From Zarea fungicola (taxonomy: Eukaryota; Ascomycota; Sordariomycetes; Hypocreales; Cordycipitaceae): a DNA stretch of 64,000 nt. Under the pieces are notes generated by a model. That model did no database searches. It was not told the origin of the DNA and was given only the letters and a program-made list of their open reading frames with translations. The stretch spans positions 248,001-312,000 of the forward strand of contig FWCC01000137.1 of assembly GCA_900169235.1 (NCBI GenBank), written 5' to 3'. Positions 11,166 to 22,537 of the stretch are shown one piece after another; the stretch's first letter is position 1, and every line of letters begins with the position of its first letter. The position numbers and the translations under genes are program-made.

Positions 11166-12100
11166 TGAGAATTATACATGACAAAGGCTGTAGAGATGAC
11201 AAGGTTAAAGCCCCGTGTTTCTAGATTAGAGCACAATTTAATGACGTATTATGTATTATTTATCTAATTACCTGGTCATGCTCGCTCTAATTGACTTGGC
11301 CCGAACGGAAACTTGCACTCGCTGCAAGCAGGTCAAGGCACGGCTTTCTTTGTTGGTGAGACATGTCTTTGACTCACTTGTCACAACTAGCTTTGAGACA
11401 CTTGCATTGACTCGAGTAATTTTTGTAATTTATTAGTCCTTCATCCAGGACTCTGCGGATATTACTTGTTCATTTTTACGTTTTCTGCTGAAATAAACAC
11501 TTCACCTTTGAAAGTGATAGTGTTAAGGTGTGGATAATATGCGCGCACTAGCAGCAGGGTAGGATGGTATCAGATGCGACAGGTCGTGTGATGCCGCTGT
11601 TATTATTGGTGCGGACAGTGCCGTGGCCGCTACAAGGCCCGCTGTACCAGTAGCCAGGAACAGGAGTGGAGGTCTGGAGTACCTAGACACCAAGACAGCA
11701 TCAGCGAAATTGATGCAATGCAAAAAAGTTGGGCGATGAGTAAACAATATTTCGCCGGGCTTGTTTACATATTGTTATGAATAAATTAGACAGGCCCAAC
11801 AATGGCCCCAGGCGAGTGGCCTGTGATAAGAGTGCTTGCAGTGCAGAGTACAGAGTACCTTGCCTGGTTGCCTGGGTACACTAACCACTAACCAGAGCCG
11901 AAACAGGCAGCTGCAACACTAAGCCGGCGTCGCCCCAGCCCCGGACCCGCTCCAGGCTAGTCAGCCAACTAACCAGCTTCGGCTCCCAGCAGTCATCAGG
12001 CGTCACTCGTCACTCGTCACTCGTCACCTACTCCGCACGTCATTGTTGGGCTACGTGCTTCATCCTTTACCACATACATACACATTCGCACTCAAGCAGC
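11166..12100. other. intergenic: 3' flank and aminopeptidase promoter
   Basis: About 935 bases. The right end is the aminopeptidase promoter, with a 7-bp tandem repeat at 12001-12028 and a pyrimidine/CA-rich leader before the ATG. A short direct repeat AGAGTAC-AGAGTAC sits near 11850. No gene seen. Confidence 0.4.
12001..12028. repeat. 7-bp tandem repeat in aminopeptidase promoter
   Basis: CGTCACT occurs three times in a row followed by CGTCACC, giving four units. It ends about 73 bases before the start codon of the M28 aminopeptidase. The core resembles half of a CRE/ATF-type site (TGACG on the other strand), so each unit could be a bZIP half-site. Confidence 0.8.
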
Positions 12101-13471
12101 ATGAAATTTTCTACAGCATCCGTCCTCGCGGCCTGCGTCCCTGCCGTCGCCGGCCGCTTCATCGAAAAAGGCGCCGGCAGCAACGCCAACGAGCATGTCG
12201 TGCTGAACCCAGACGAGAAGTTCCTTATCGAGACGGCGCCCGGTAAACAGCAATGGGTCACTGAGGAGGACAAATGGGAGCTTCGCCGAGTAAGTAGCTT
12301 CTAGATGTACCAGACGTCCATGAAAGCATATATTGTCAATTATGTTGTCAACTATGTTTGCGTTTCAACCCTCGACTTGGACTATAATAACTGACAGCCT
12401 CTAGAATGGCAAAAACTTCATGGACATTACCGACACGCCCAATCTCGGCGCCAAAAGATTTGGTGCCAAGGCCGTTGTCCAGTTCCCCAAAAAGGTCTCC
12501 CAGAAGGATGCCGTCGCCACGCTCTCCAAGACGCTCTCCAAGGCCGAAATGAAGAAGAACCTCGAGAAGCTCACCAGCTTCCACACCCGCTACTACAAGT
12601 CCGATTACGGCCTGCAGTCCTCCGACTGGGTTCTTCAAAGAGTCAACAGCATCATCAAGGATGCTGGCGCCGACAAGACGGTTTCCGCCAAGAGCTTCCC
12701 CCACACCTGGAAGCAGCACTCCGTCATTGCCACCATCCCCGGCCGAACCAACAACACCATTGTCATTGGTGCCCACCAGGACTCGACTAACTTGTGGCTG
12801 CCTTCCTTCCTCGCCGCTCCCGGTGCCGATGACGATGGTAGCGGCACAGTGACAATTATGGAGGCGTTCCGAAACATCCTCAAGTCGCAGGACATTGTCG
12901 ATGGCAAGGCGCAAAACACAATCGAGTTCCACTGGTACAGCGCCGAAGAGGGCGGCCTTCTCGGCAGCCAGGCCATTTTTTCCGAGTATGAGCGCAGCGA
13001 CCGCGTCGTCAAGGCCATGCTCCAGCAGGACATGACTGGATACGTCCAGGGCACTCTTGACGCCGGCAAACCCGAGAGCGTCGGTGTCATTATGGATTAC
13101 GTCGACCCTGGCCTGACCAAGTTTATCAAGGTCGTCATTGAAGAGGTATGCAGGCCGACTCCCGAAGATGCAAGAAAAAAGATAGTGGCTAACCCATTTG
13201 GCAGTACTGTGATATTCCCTGGGTAGAGACAAAGTGCGGTTACGCCTGCTCGGATCACGCCTCAGCCTCCAAGGCGGGCTACCCCTCGGCGTTTGTGATA
13301 GAATCCGCGTTCGAGGACTCCGACCCCCATATTCACTCTACCGAGGATCTCATCAAGTTTTTGTCATTTGATCACATGCTGCAGCATGCCAAGATGACGC
13401 TCGGCTTGGCCTACGAGCTGGGCACTCACGATTTTGACCAGACAGAGGGCTTCCAGTCGATTGAGCTGTAA
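12101..13471 (+). CDS. lap1: Secreted leucine aminopeptidase, M28 family
   Basis: A 398-aa zinc aminopeptidase in three exons: 12101-12289, 12405-13145 and 13205-13471. The introns start GTAAGT and GTATGC and end CTAG and GCAG. A signal peptide covers residues 1-18 (ending PAVAG) and is followed by a propeptide typical of fungal Lap1/LapA. All co-catalytic zinc-site motifs are present in order: His-Gln-Asp (AHQDS, near 187), the bridging Asp in ADDDGSG (near 207), Glu-Glu ([10 protein letters not shown], near 241), Asp in QQDMTGY (near 270) and the last His in HIHSTED (near 352). The enzyme removes N-terminal residues, preferring Leu, from extracellular peptides for nitrogen supply. Family length is about 385-400 aa, so it is complete. 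The promoter carries a four-unit tandem repeat. Confidence 0.95.
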
Positions 13472-13720
13472 ACCAACCATTGTCCGACTAGACTACATAT
13501 CAAGACTACAGAACTGAAATTGAGCGCTTTTTGTCATGTTTCCATATTAATTGAATTCTTCACCTAAACGCCTATGAATCCTAAACTTGATTTATGCCAT
13601 GGAATCCCAATGTAATGCCGTATATTTGATGACCTTGCGCCTCTTTCTGCCCGTCTTTTATCTCTTATGCTTCTTCATTTTTCTTCATTTCAACAATGCA
13701 ACACGCAGTGCTATCGCTGT

Positions 13721-15529
13721 TTACTGCCGTGGCGGCTGCTGACCCCACGCAGGAGGCTGCTGTCCCCCGTTGTTGTTGGCTGCCTGCGCCTGCATCTGGC
13801 TCATAATGGCGGCCAGGACCGCAGGATCAATGTTGAAGCCACCACCAGGCTGCTGTCCACCCGGCACTGGAGGAGCCATCGACGGCGGCGGCACAGCGAC
13901 TGAGCCGGGCCATCCTGGCGGTGGAGGCGGTACACCACCAGGGGCAGCGGGAGCCGCCGGCCAACCAGGGAACTGCATGCCAAAGGCACCTTGCGGCACG
14001 GGAGGAGGCGGAGGAGGCACGTAGTGGTTCTGCTGATGGCCTTGGGGAGGTAGTGAGTAGCCGTCTCTGCTGCTGCTGCTGTTGTTGTTATAGCTGCTGC
14101 TGCCGCCGCCGCGGGCGTATCCTCCTCGCCCACCCCGTCCACCACCACGCCCACGCCCACGGAAATCACCACCGCCACCACGTCGACCCCCTCCGGCACC
14201 ACCAGCTTGGAACCCGCCCGGTCTCGACGACGGCACTTGATCGTACTGCGAAGAGCCCGGCCCACTCGCCAGCGACGACGGCCTGGCGAGGGGCTTATAC
14301 GGCCCATCCTCGTCCTCATCATAGTTCAAGCCTCCATCGACATTCTGCTGCTGCCTCAGCGGATGGTCCTTGGCCCGTGAAGCCGCAGCTGCAGCCGCCG
14401 CCGCCGCCTTTTCTGGGTTGTTGGCCTTCCACTTGTCCTTTTTCTTCTGTTTCAGCGTGCGCTTATGCTCCGCCTCCTTCTCGTCGTCTGAAAACTCCAT
14501 CTCCTCGTCGCCCGCCTCCTCGTCGTACAGGTTGCTCGCGTCGGAGCCCTTGATGTTTTTCAGCGGCTCCGTAAAGACAAACGTCGCGTGCGCGGGGGTG
14601 TAGTACAGCGTGGTGCCCACGGCGAGGCCCAGCTCGGCAATCTCGGCGACGCTGCTGAAGCGCACCGTGTACATGGGCGTCGTGACTTTGCCAATGGTCT
14701 CGGCGACGGCGCCGACGACGACGCGGTCGGCCGTGCAGAGGACGGAGCCGGAGTCGAGGACCTGGTACTCGCCCGGGGTGACGGCCGTCACGAGGGCAAT
14801 GGTGTCGACAATGTGCTCGATGGCGCCGAGCTCCTCGAGCTTCATGTCGGGCGTGATGGTGACGTCGGGGCGGGGGATGGGCGCCTCCTCGTCGGCGAGC
14901 TCGTTCTTGGTGCGGAGCTGCGCGGCGCTGCCGGTCTTGCCGGAGCCAGAGGGCCCGCCTTCGTCGTCGGAGCCGCCCTCGGCTTCGAGGAGCATGCGCG
15001 CCGTCTCCTCGACGCCGAGAAGCTCGTAGCCTTCGTTATCCGAGTCGTCGTCGTCGTCTGAGGAAGAGTCCGAGGACGATTCGGAGGAGGACTCGTATGG
15101 GGACGAGTCGATTTCCCATTCGGGATTGTCTCCTGTATCGTTTTGTAGCTCAGCCGGCTCAGGGTCGGCTTGTGTGGCCTGCTGTTCTGGTTCTTGGGGT
15201 TGCTGCTGCTGTTCTTCCTGCTGCGGTGGTTCGTCCAGGCCGCCGATGGCTGCCTCGAGAGCACTAGTAAGTGAGGGAGGACTTCCCGGCGCCGGCTCAT
15301 CAACTGCCATTGCATCTACCTCTGGTGCAGGGCTTGATTTGGCCAGCGCGACTTCTGTCTCTGTGGTAGTAGCGGCCGTAGTGTTCTCGCTGGTTTGCAG
15401 CTCTGGCGCATCGGGTAGGTCTTCGTTGCCAGCGGCACTAGCAGCGGCGGTTGCGAGATCTAATGGTAGCGGCGGGAGTACTTCGTTTGGTTTGGCCTGG
15501 CCGAGGCCAGGAATTTGGAAGCCTGACAT
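13721..15529 (-). CDS. NAF1: H/ACA snoRNP assembly factor Naf1
   Basis: An intronless 602-aa nuclear protein. Naf1 chaperones Cbf5/dyskerin and is replaced by Gar1 in mature H/ACA particles. The start at 15529 gives MSGFQIPGLGQ; an in-frame ATG at 15586 precedes it but is less likely. The N-terminal 240 residues are disordered and acidic, with Gln/Pro and Ser/Asp runs. The Gar1/Naf1 beta-barrel core follows, from about residue 280 to 400 (EELGAIEHIVDT, then SVLCTADRVVVGAV and TLYYTPAHATFVFTEP). The diagnostic KGSDASNLYDEE comes just after it. The C-terminal part is an RGG-rich stretch and then a Pro/Gly/Gln-rich tail. The gene is convergent with the aminopeptidase gene, with 249 bases between stop codons. 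Trinucleotide-rich DNA under the Gln, Ser and Gly runs is expected to vary in length. Confidence 0.95.
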   Translation of the reverse strand: MSGFQIPGLGQAKPNEVLPPLPLDLATAAASAAGNEDLPDAPELQTSENTTAATTTETEVALAKSSPAPEVDAMAVDEPAPGSPPSLTSALEAAIGGLDEPPQQEEQQQQPQEPEQQATQADPEPAELQNDTGDNPEWEIDSSPYESSSESSSDSSSDDDDDSDNEGYELLGVEETARMLLEAEGGSDDEGGPSGSGKTGSAAQLRTKNELADEEAPIPRPDVTITPDMKLEELGAIEHIVDTIALVTAVTPGEYQVLDSGSVLCTADRVVVGAVAETIGKVTTPMYTVRFSSVAEIAELGLAVGTTLYYTPAHATFVFTEPLKNIKGSDASNLYDEEAGDEEMEFSDDEKEAEHKRTLKQKKKDKWKANNPEKAAAAAAAAASRAKDHPLRQQQNVDGGLNYDEDEDGPYKPLARPSSLASGPGSSQYDQVPSSRPGGFQAGGAGGGRRGGGGDFRGRGRGGGRGGRGGYARGGGSSSYNNNSSSSRDGYSLPPQGHQQNHYVPPPPPPVPQGAFGMQFPGWPAAPAAPGGVPPPPPGWPGSVAVPPPSMAPPVPGGQQPGGGFNIDPAVLAAIMSQMQAQAANNNGGQQPPAWGQQPPRQ

Positions 15530-16170
15530 GGCTTGTGTTTTATATGGAAACGGTACAACTAGATATTGATTTGGGGGAGGGACCAAAGAAATTCAGGATC
15601 GTATGCGCCGAACAACTTTTCTGGAGCGATAAGATAACGAGGTGGCAGAAAAATTAAGGTGGGTCTAGTTGAAAGTGGAAGCGGTGGAGGCGGCAGCTCC
15701 GTCCATGGCATACAAGAGCAGGTAATCTTCTATGCTACCCTTTAAACTAATTTAACAAGGAAACTCAAGCTATAGTGCATTTCGAGAATTAGTGTTCACA
15801 ATTCATGTTGTATAGTAGCTAATTGATAATATGTAGTAGTATGTCTAACCGATTCCCTCCACCAGGTAAGTAGATTGAACAAGACGACAACAGCGCAATA
15901 GGGTAATCATTTTCCAGCTGCATATATTATTTCTACTTGCAAGATACAGATTGCATTCAATTCACGAGTGTATTTGGATTCTTAGTCGGTTTTATTTATT
16001 CGCCTTACTTGACTTAATGTCGTCCCGGCCAGCTCCAAAGCTATGGTGGGTCTGGCTCAACACTAGCGGGGCGCCGGCCTGAATGACGACAAGTTGCCAT
16101 CGAGAAAACGCCAGCTTTAATCGATTCATCGTCCTTGGACCATCAGCAACCAAGCCAAGATATTACAGCT
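15530..16170. other. intergenic: divergent NAF1/ALG9 promoter region
   Basis: About 640 bases between two divergent housekeeping genes, presumably holding both core promoters. A short frame at 15841 (ATG, eight codons, then a GTAAGT donor-like site) could be an upstream ORF or an unassigned first exon; no partner exon was found. Confidence 0.4.
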
Positions 16171-18280
16171 ATGGCGTCGAAACCAAAGGCTGCACAGGCA
16201 CCGCCGCCTAAATTTAACCATCCCAGCGCTGGGCACGCGAAAAAGAAGTAAGTCCACGGCCAATGAGAGCAGCGTAGCCAAGCCTGTCTGCTCATGGAGA
16301 CGAGACCCTGGATTATTCGAGCCATCGACTAACGCCCCGTTGCGCTCAACAGGCGGCCCAGCGCGTACGCCATCGAGCCGATCAAGGCTTTCTACATCTT
16401 CCTCGTCGCCAACCTGGTCGCCGCCGTCTTTGCGCCCATCCAGGACTGCGATGAAACCTTCAACTACTGGGAGCCGACGCATTACCTGTCGCACGGCTAC
16501 GGCCTGCAGACATGGGAGTACTCGCCCGACTATTCGATCCGCAGCTGGCTCTATGTAGCGCTTCACTCGGCCGTCGGCAGCTTTCGCCGGCTGTTGCCTC
16601 GTTCCAACAAGGTTTGCCGTCTACAACCAGCCAAGCCCTACTCGAGCAGCCCCGGCTAACAAGGATGACAATAAATAGATTGCCGAGTTTTACTTTGTCC
16701 GCTACGTTCTGGCCTTTGTCTGCGCCCTCTGCCAGGTTCTCTTCTACCAGGTCGCCAGTGTTACGCTCAACGCCCGAATCGGCGTCTTCTTTCTCATCGC
16801 GACCATCACGAGCCCCGGCAACTTTCACGCCGCCGCCGCGTACCTGCCCTCGAGCTTTGCCATGTACATGGGCATGCTCGGCGCTGCTTCGTTTATGAAC
16901 TGGCAGGGCGGTCTCCGAACCTCGCACGGCATCTTTTGGTTCGCGACTGGTGGCATCTTGGGGTGGCCCTTTGCTGCCGCCCTCTGCGCGCCGTACATGT
17001 TGGAAGAGGCGTTTTTTGCCATGTTCAGCGACAAGACGGCTTTTATAGAGTGCATCATGCGCGTTGCTCGTGGCGTTGTCGCCGGTTTGCTCGTTCTGGT
17101 ATGTTATGATGTAGCAGCGCACCCTTGAGTACGATGGTTTAAGTATGATGATGCTAATCCCGTTTTTATTTAGTTTGGTGACTTTCTTATCAACCTCTTC
17201 TTTTACAAAAAAATGGTCGTCGTCAGCTGGAACATTGTCAAGTACAACATTTTCTCATCCACTGGCGGGCCCGACCTGTACGGGACGGAGCCCTGGACCT
17301 TTTACTTTAAGAACCTGGCACTCAACTTTAACATTTGGTTTGTGCTGGCACTGGTTGCACTTCCGCTTTTTGTGATTCAAAAAGTTGTTTCGCCCTCTGG
17401 ACACGGATTCCAGACGGGTCTGCGCACTATTGTGTTTGTTTCTCCATTTTACATGTGGCTGGCCATCTTTACCCTACAGCCTCACAAGGAAGAGCGCTTC
17501 ATGTATCCAGTATACCCTTTCCTGGCACTCAATGCCTCCATGTCGCTGCACATTATACTCTCGGCGCTCGGAAACGCGGACAAGAAGACTCTGGTGGGCA
17601 TGATTCCGGCCCGACTGAAGCTCTTTGGCGTGGCCATTGTCATGTTCCTGTCCCTCGACGTGAGCCTATCACGCATCTACGGCATCTACCAAGCGTATTC
17701 GGCACCGCTCAAGGTGTACGCCCCGCTTTGGGGGGACGAAAACGCGGAGAACGCAGTGGGCGGCTACAATGACAACGTTTGCTTTGGCAAGGAATGGTAC
17801 CGCTTCCCCTCGTCGTACTTCTTACCCCGCGACATGCACGCCAAGTTTATCCGATCCGAGTTTCGCGGCTTGCTGCCAGGAGAATTCGCCGAGGCGGAGA
17901 CGGGATTTGGCTTCTGGAGCGGGACGTGGCTGCCCACCAACGGGCTCAACGACCGCAACGAGGAGGATGCGGGCAAGTACGTGGACCTGCGAGCCTGTTC
18001 ATTCCTGGTGGACACGCAGTATCCCGAGCGTGGGCGTGCCGGCATAGCCCCGCGGGAGCCAGACTACATGGCCGACACGACGCGGTGGGAAACGCTGGCG
18101 TGCGAGCGCTTTATGGACGCGGAGAAGACGCCGCTGCTAGCGCGCATATTCTGGGTGCCGGATTTGCCGGGCGTGCCGGCGTCGCTGAAACGGACATGGG
18201 GACGACACTGTCTCCTGCAGAAGAAGAAGACGTCGGAACAAGGCATGTGGGTAGAGCCTGGCGAGATGATGTTTGGCTGA
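16171..18280 (+). CDS. ALG9: Alpha-1,2-mannosyltransferase Alg9 (GT22)
   Basis: A 620-aa ER membrane glycosyltransferase in four exons: 16171-16247, 16353-16611, 16679-17098 and 17174-18280. It adds the seventh and ninth mannose to the dolichol-linked N-glycan precursor from dolichol-phosphate-mannose in the ER lumen. The signature of the GT22 family is in exon 2: CDETFNYWEPTHYL followed by QTWEYSP, which holds the acidic catalytic loop residues. Many hydrophobic segments follow. HKEERFMYPVYPF (the conserved HKEERF motif) is in exon 4, followed by a luminal C-terminal domain. Splice sites are GTAAGT/AACAG, GTTTGC/AATAG and GTATGT/TTTAG, and each keeps the frame. Length and motif order fit Alg9 better than the related Alg12 or Smp3. 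Expected to be constitutive. Confidence 0.93.
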
Positions 18281-19425
18281 CGTCAGGATGGACACGGCGG
18301 TGGAGAGTGATGGGTTTCATTAATGGCATGGTTCGATGATGGTTAAGGATATTCTTTCAAGTTTACTGGCATACAGCTACAACAAAATAATGGCATATTT
18401 TTCATTCAGAGAAAACAATTACGCAATAAACCCCTGGGAAATCTGTAAATGGAAAACTACTTTCCTTTTTTGGGGTGGCTGGAGGCACTTTTGTGACGTT
18501 GCTTTGGGTGGCATAATATATGCACGTCTGCAGCCAAAGCAAACCAGAGCTGAGCAGCCTGGTTGATGGCCGAACTAATAATAATTTGCTAGCTCACAGA
18601 TACTAGTTACATCGTAACTAATAAACGGTGCTCCTTGTCTCCGTAGCCAGTGTCACCGCAGGCCATGTTCCAGAACTAATCAGAGACTAGACCTGCAGGA
18701 CACACGCCAACAGCCTCAGCTTCACCCAACAGGATCCCCAGCTGCAAGCCACCAGAGGGACACACGACAAAAGGCACACAGCCTCTTCTGCAGGCAGCCC
18801 AACTGCAGGTGATGGACTAGCGATAGGCGGAGAGCGATTTAAATGTCTTGGCTGTTCCTTGGTGTGGCGTTCGGCGCTATTTGACCCCAATCCGCCCCAA
18901 AACGGGGTCTTGGGTCTTTTTTATTTCTTTCTCTTTGGTTGCTTCTTATGCCCCGTATCTGCGGAGTACCTTTTGCATACATATGTTACGGACTCCGTAT
19001 GTATGTACTGATACTTGAATGGAATGGTGTTATTGGTGTATGGATACGCCAAATGTCCGTATGCCCGTTTTTTACCATGTTTACTTTGGTTCGTTCCTGT
19101 TCCTGAGTCTATTTCCGTGTTTCCCCTCTTTCTCCTCGTGCCCCCCCTCCCCCTCCTTTTGGTTGTGTCTATAAACTGTCCTTTTCCGGCCATTTTTCCC
19201 TCATGCTTTTGTTTTTCATTTCCTATTCGTGAAACGTTCTTTTGTTTTCATATTTAATCTTTTGATTTTCTCTCCTCAGGCCGGGACCTTTGATACGTGC
19301 GTGCTCTTGGTAAAGTTGTTTCCACTTCCCCGCAAGGCAGGCCTCCATACTCGTATCCCGATAAGTCCGTGGACAAGAAGAGAGAACGACAAAAAAAAGG
19401 TTGAAAATAAAAATAAAAATACAAA
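18281..19425. other. intergenic: ALG9 3' flank and leader of small basic protein gene
   Basis: About 1.1 kb. A nested inverted repeat around 18978-19008 combines CATACATA/TATGTATG arms with an inner ACGGA/TCCGT. A strongly pyrimidine-rich stretch at about 19075-19215 (C and T runs) looks like a fungal promoter or 5' leader for the gene at 19426. No other gene seen. Confidence 0.4.
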
Positions 19426-19842
19426 ATGGCATCTCTCATTATTCTCGCCATTTCGTGCAGCAAATCCCTATACAAAGCCGGCAAGAAACACCGCAACAAG
19501 AAGCGAGAGCGCGAACTCGTCGCCGCCATCGTCGACAAGCCCAACGTCCGCCGTCGCTCCGCCGTCTACAACTCCCGTCGTCCGCGCCGAGTCCTCCTCC
19601 CAAACGCAAACCAGGGCCTCATCGGCCCGGCCCACCGCGAGCAGCAGCAACAGCATCCTCGTCCCTATGAGATGACCTCTGGAGGCCGGTCAGACTTGTA
19701 CTCGCTGCGGAGGGCAAGTACCATAACCGCTGCGGAAACAGTGACGGGCGACGGAGGCGGTGGGCGACGGAGGATGAGCGACGAGTCGACGCTTGCCGAG
19801 GTGGCTCGTGAATTGGGGGGGACATATACGGCGAGGACTTAG
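19426..19842 (+). CDS. Small basic protein, unknown
   Basis: A single-exon frame of 138 aa. It starts with a short hydrophobic stretch (MASLIILAISCSKSLY), turns strongly basic (AGKKHRNKKRERELV, then VRRRSAVYNSRRPRRVLL) and ends with a Gly/Arg/Ser-rich segment. No domain is recognised. Support for it being real comes from the GC-rich third positions, unlike the surrounding AT-rich DNA, and the pyrimidine-rich promoter-like region upstream. The ATG is in a good context (AAAATGGC). The N-terminal stretch could be a membrane anchor or a mitochondrial presequence. It lies between ALG9 and a convergent GMC oxidoreductase gene. Confidence 0.6.
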   Translation: MASLIILAISCSKSLYKAGKKHRNKKRERELVAAIVDKPNVRRRSAVYNSRRPRRVLLPNANQGLIGPAHREQQQQHPRPYEMTSGGRSDLYSLRRASTITAAETVTGDGGGGRRRMSDESTLAEVARELGGTYTART

Positions 19843-20447
19843 AGTTTCTCGCCAAGCTTTTTTCGTTGTCCCTCCCTGCCTTTCATGTCTCACTTTTCTT
19901 TTTCTGCTTGGTTCTTATTGGACTTGTTCGGTCATGTTGGAATGATTTCTATGACGTTATGATTTTTTTCTTCTTCTTATTTTTACTAGCATTTGCGTTT
20001 TCCTTGGCAGATTAAAAGGAAACACAGGATTGTTGCTGCTTTTCCTTGGCTTGGGACCTCGGGGTTCGGGTTTGAGGCCACATGCATGCATTGTTGGGCG
20101 TTTTTGTCTTTTCCTTTTCCATCATTTTGCTTCTTCTTTTGCATTTCATCGGCGTATAGGCATGCCATTGCACACCTACACCTAAATGGAAAAGTCTCTT
20201 TCTTACGTGACATCGAACAATGCTTCTTTTTAAATTCATCACTTATACGATGGCATACAGTGTAGATGAGAGTGAAAGAGTGTGTGTCTGTGCCAAGCTT
20301 ACATGATATCAAATTTCGTAACCGCTAGACATGAACTAAAAAAAAAAGCAAAAGACTTGGGGCTCCATAGTAGAAGGATATACAATTTGTAAGCAACAAA
20401 AAAACGACCAAAATCACCGCGGACCAACAGGCATTTGCCCTGCTCTT
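19843..20447. other. intergenic: convergent 3' flanks
   Basis: About 600 bases, T-rich, between the convergent stops of the small basic protein gene and the GMC oxidoreductase gene. Probably two 3' UTRs; nothing else recognised. Confidence 0.4.
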
Positions 20448-22537
20448 TTACAAGTTCGCCAGCGGAGGTCCCGGTTGTGTGTATGTCTCCTTAATCACAT
20501 CGCTCATCTTGTACGCAACCGCACCAATCGCCGCCGTCGGGTGTCCGCTGATCTGCTCCGGGAAGATGCTGGCGTCCACCACGCGCAGCCGGCCGACGCC
20601 GTGCACGCGGCCCTGGAGGTCCACGACGGCGTTGCCCGCATCCTCGGGCCCCATGCGCGCCGTGCCCACCGGGTGGTACAGCGTGAAGGCGCGCTCCTTC
20701 ATAAAGGTGAAGAGCTGCTCGTCGGTGATGGCGTCCGGGTTGCTGCTCGAGGCCGGCCACCAGAAGCTGTGCGGGTCGTCGTTGGGCGGGATGGGCTCGA
20801 GGAACTTTGCAAAGTGCGCGCTGCGGGCAATCTTGAGGCACAGGCGGAGGGCAGCGAGCAGGACTTTGCGGTCGTTGTCGTCGGGGTCGCTAAAGTACTT
20901 GGGGTCGATGATGGCTACAAGGCAAAGAAATGTGAGCAACAATAACTCTCTCTCTTGGGAAGAGGGCGGATGTACTTACGGTGTTCAAATGGATCAGCAC
21001 TCTTCAGAGTAATGGTGCCGCTGCTCTGGGGTCGCAGACCAGTCGGTCCCAGCGAAAAGATGCCCGTGCCGGGAGGCGCATGCTCCTCGCCGTGATGGAT
21101 AAAGGCGCTCGGGGCGCCCAGCACCTCCACGTCCGGCCCGACGCCGCCCGACGAGTAGTTCTTGGGCATGTTCTCCGTCTTGGTCGCCGGCGACGGATGG
21201 TCCACGCTGCGGAAAAACGCCGCCGCCTCGCCGACGTTGCTCGCCAGCGGGCCGCCGCCCGTGACCAGCCAGCGCAGCAGCGAGGGGATGGCCTTGATGT
21301 CGTTGTTGAGGTAGTCGTACGTCGCCGTCGTCTTGCTCCTGAGCATGATGCCCGACGGGCACAGGTGGTCCTTGAGGTTACGGCCCACGGCGTCATTGTC
21401 CTTGACGACGGGGATGCCCAGCGCCTGGAGCTCCGCGGCGGGACCGATGCCGCTCAGGAGGAGCAGCTGCGCCGTGTTGATGGTGCCGCCCGAGAGAATC
21501 ACCTCGCGCTTGGCGTGAACTTCGTACCGCTCGGCGGCGCCGCGCTTGGTCATGAACTCGACGCCAATGGCCGCGGGCTCCTTGTTCTCGTCCATGCGGT
21601 CGTACAGCACGCGCGTGGCGTGCGCGTGCACGGCCACGTACAGGTTGGGCCGCTTCAGCACCTCGGGCGTCAGGAACGCCGTCGCCATTGACGACCGCTG
21701 GCCCTTGGGATCGATAAAAGTCTGGAAGCGCGAGACGCCCAGGGTGCCCGCGGCCGTGTTGACATCCTCAATCGCCGGAATACCCGCCTCCTGGCACGCC
21801 GGCAGGAAGCCGTCCTCGACCATGGGTGCCAGGGTCGAGTAGCCCGTCTGCCACGGCCCGCCCTTGCCGCGGTGCTCGAGGCTAATGGCGGGCCGCTGTG
21901 GGTTGGCGGTGAAGTTTTCCATGCGTCGAAAGTATGGGGCCAGGTCCTCGTACGCCCATCCCTTGCAGCCCTTTTCGTTGGCCCACTCGTCGTAGTCGGA
22001 CTTGGAGCCGTGGTGGTACATCATGGCGTTGATCGAGGTTGAGCCGCCGAGAAGCTTGCCGCGGGGCCAGTACAGGCGGCGGTAGGCCAGGCCGGGCTGC
22101 TCAACCGTGTTGTAGTCCCAGTCGTGCTCCGAGTGGAAGAGCTTGCCAAAGAGTAAAGGGACGCGAGCTTCGAGAATGCCTGCGTTGGAGCCGCCGGCCT
22201 CGAGGAGGAGAACAGTCACGTCGGGGTCCTCTGAGAGCTTGGACGCGAGCACGCAGCCTGCAGCGCCGGCACCAACAATGACTACGGTCACATGTTAGTC
22301 GAACATAATTTTGAAGAAGATGGGAATGCCGACGTGGGCATGTGTTTTGGTAAAAAGCAAAAGGAGGATATGCGCTTGTGTATAAGTGTCTCGAGTGTAT
22401 TGTGACTGTGTCCTACCATAGTCATAACCAAGCAGCTTTCGCTGGGCAGTGCTGTACGTGGCTGGTGGCCCAGTGAAGAGTTGCTGCGTCGCATAGTGCA
22501 GCGGGTTGCTCAAGGGATTGCTCTGCTTGCGCGCCAT
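20448..22537 (-). CDS. GMC-family FAD oxidoreductase
   Basis: A 629-aa flavoenzyme in three minus-strand exons: 22537-22417, 22281-20980 and 20914-20448. Removing the first intron joins TAT G with TC ATT and gives the ADP-binding motif DYVIVGAGAAGC, which confirms the splice. The second intron joins EH with PIIDPKYFSDP. Other GMC landmarks are WPRGKLLGGSTSINAMMYHHG-type signature 1 (near residue 110), the SGGTINTAQLLLLSGIGP signature 2, and in the last exon YHPVGTARMG with the catalytic His and SGHPTAAIGAVAYKMSD with the second active-site residue. GMC enzymes oxidise alcohols (aryl alcohol, choline, glucose, methanol) with FAD. The closest layout is aryl-alcohol or choline dehydrogenase-like. 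No signal peptide is visible, so it is probably intracellular or peroxisomal. Substrate not assignable. Confidence 0.93.

Noticed and set aside
14842..15315. Long alternative frames across the NAF1 coding region
   Set aside because: They follow from the GC-rich, repetitive codons of the disordered NAF1 regions; only the NAF1 frame shows family motifs.
15841..15866. Possible first exon (ATG, eight codons, GTAAGT donor) between NAF1 and ALG9
   Set aside because: No convincing downstream exon was found in any frame before ALG9; it may be a chance upstream ORF.
20981..21691. 236-codon plus-strand frame opposite the GMC gene
   Set aside because: Antisense shadow of a GC-rich coding region; the minus strand carries all GMC motifs and consistent splice sites.
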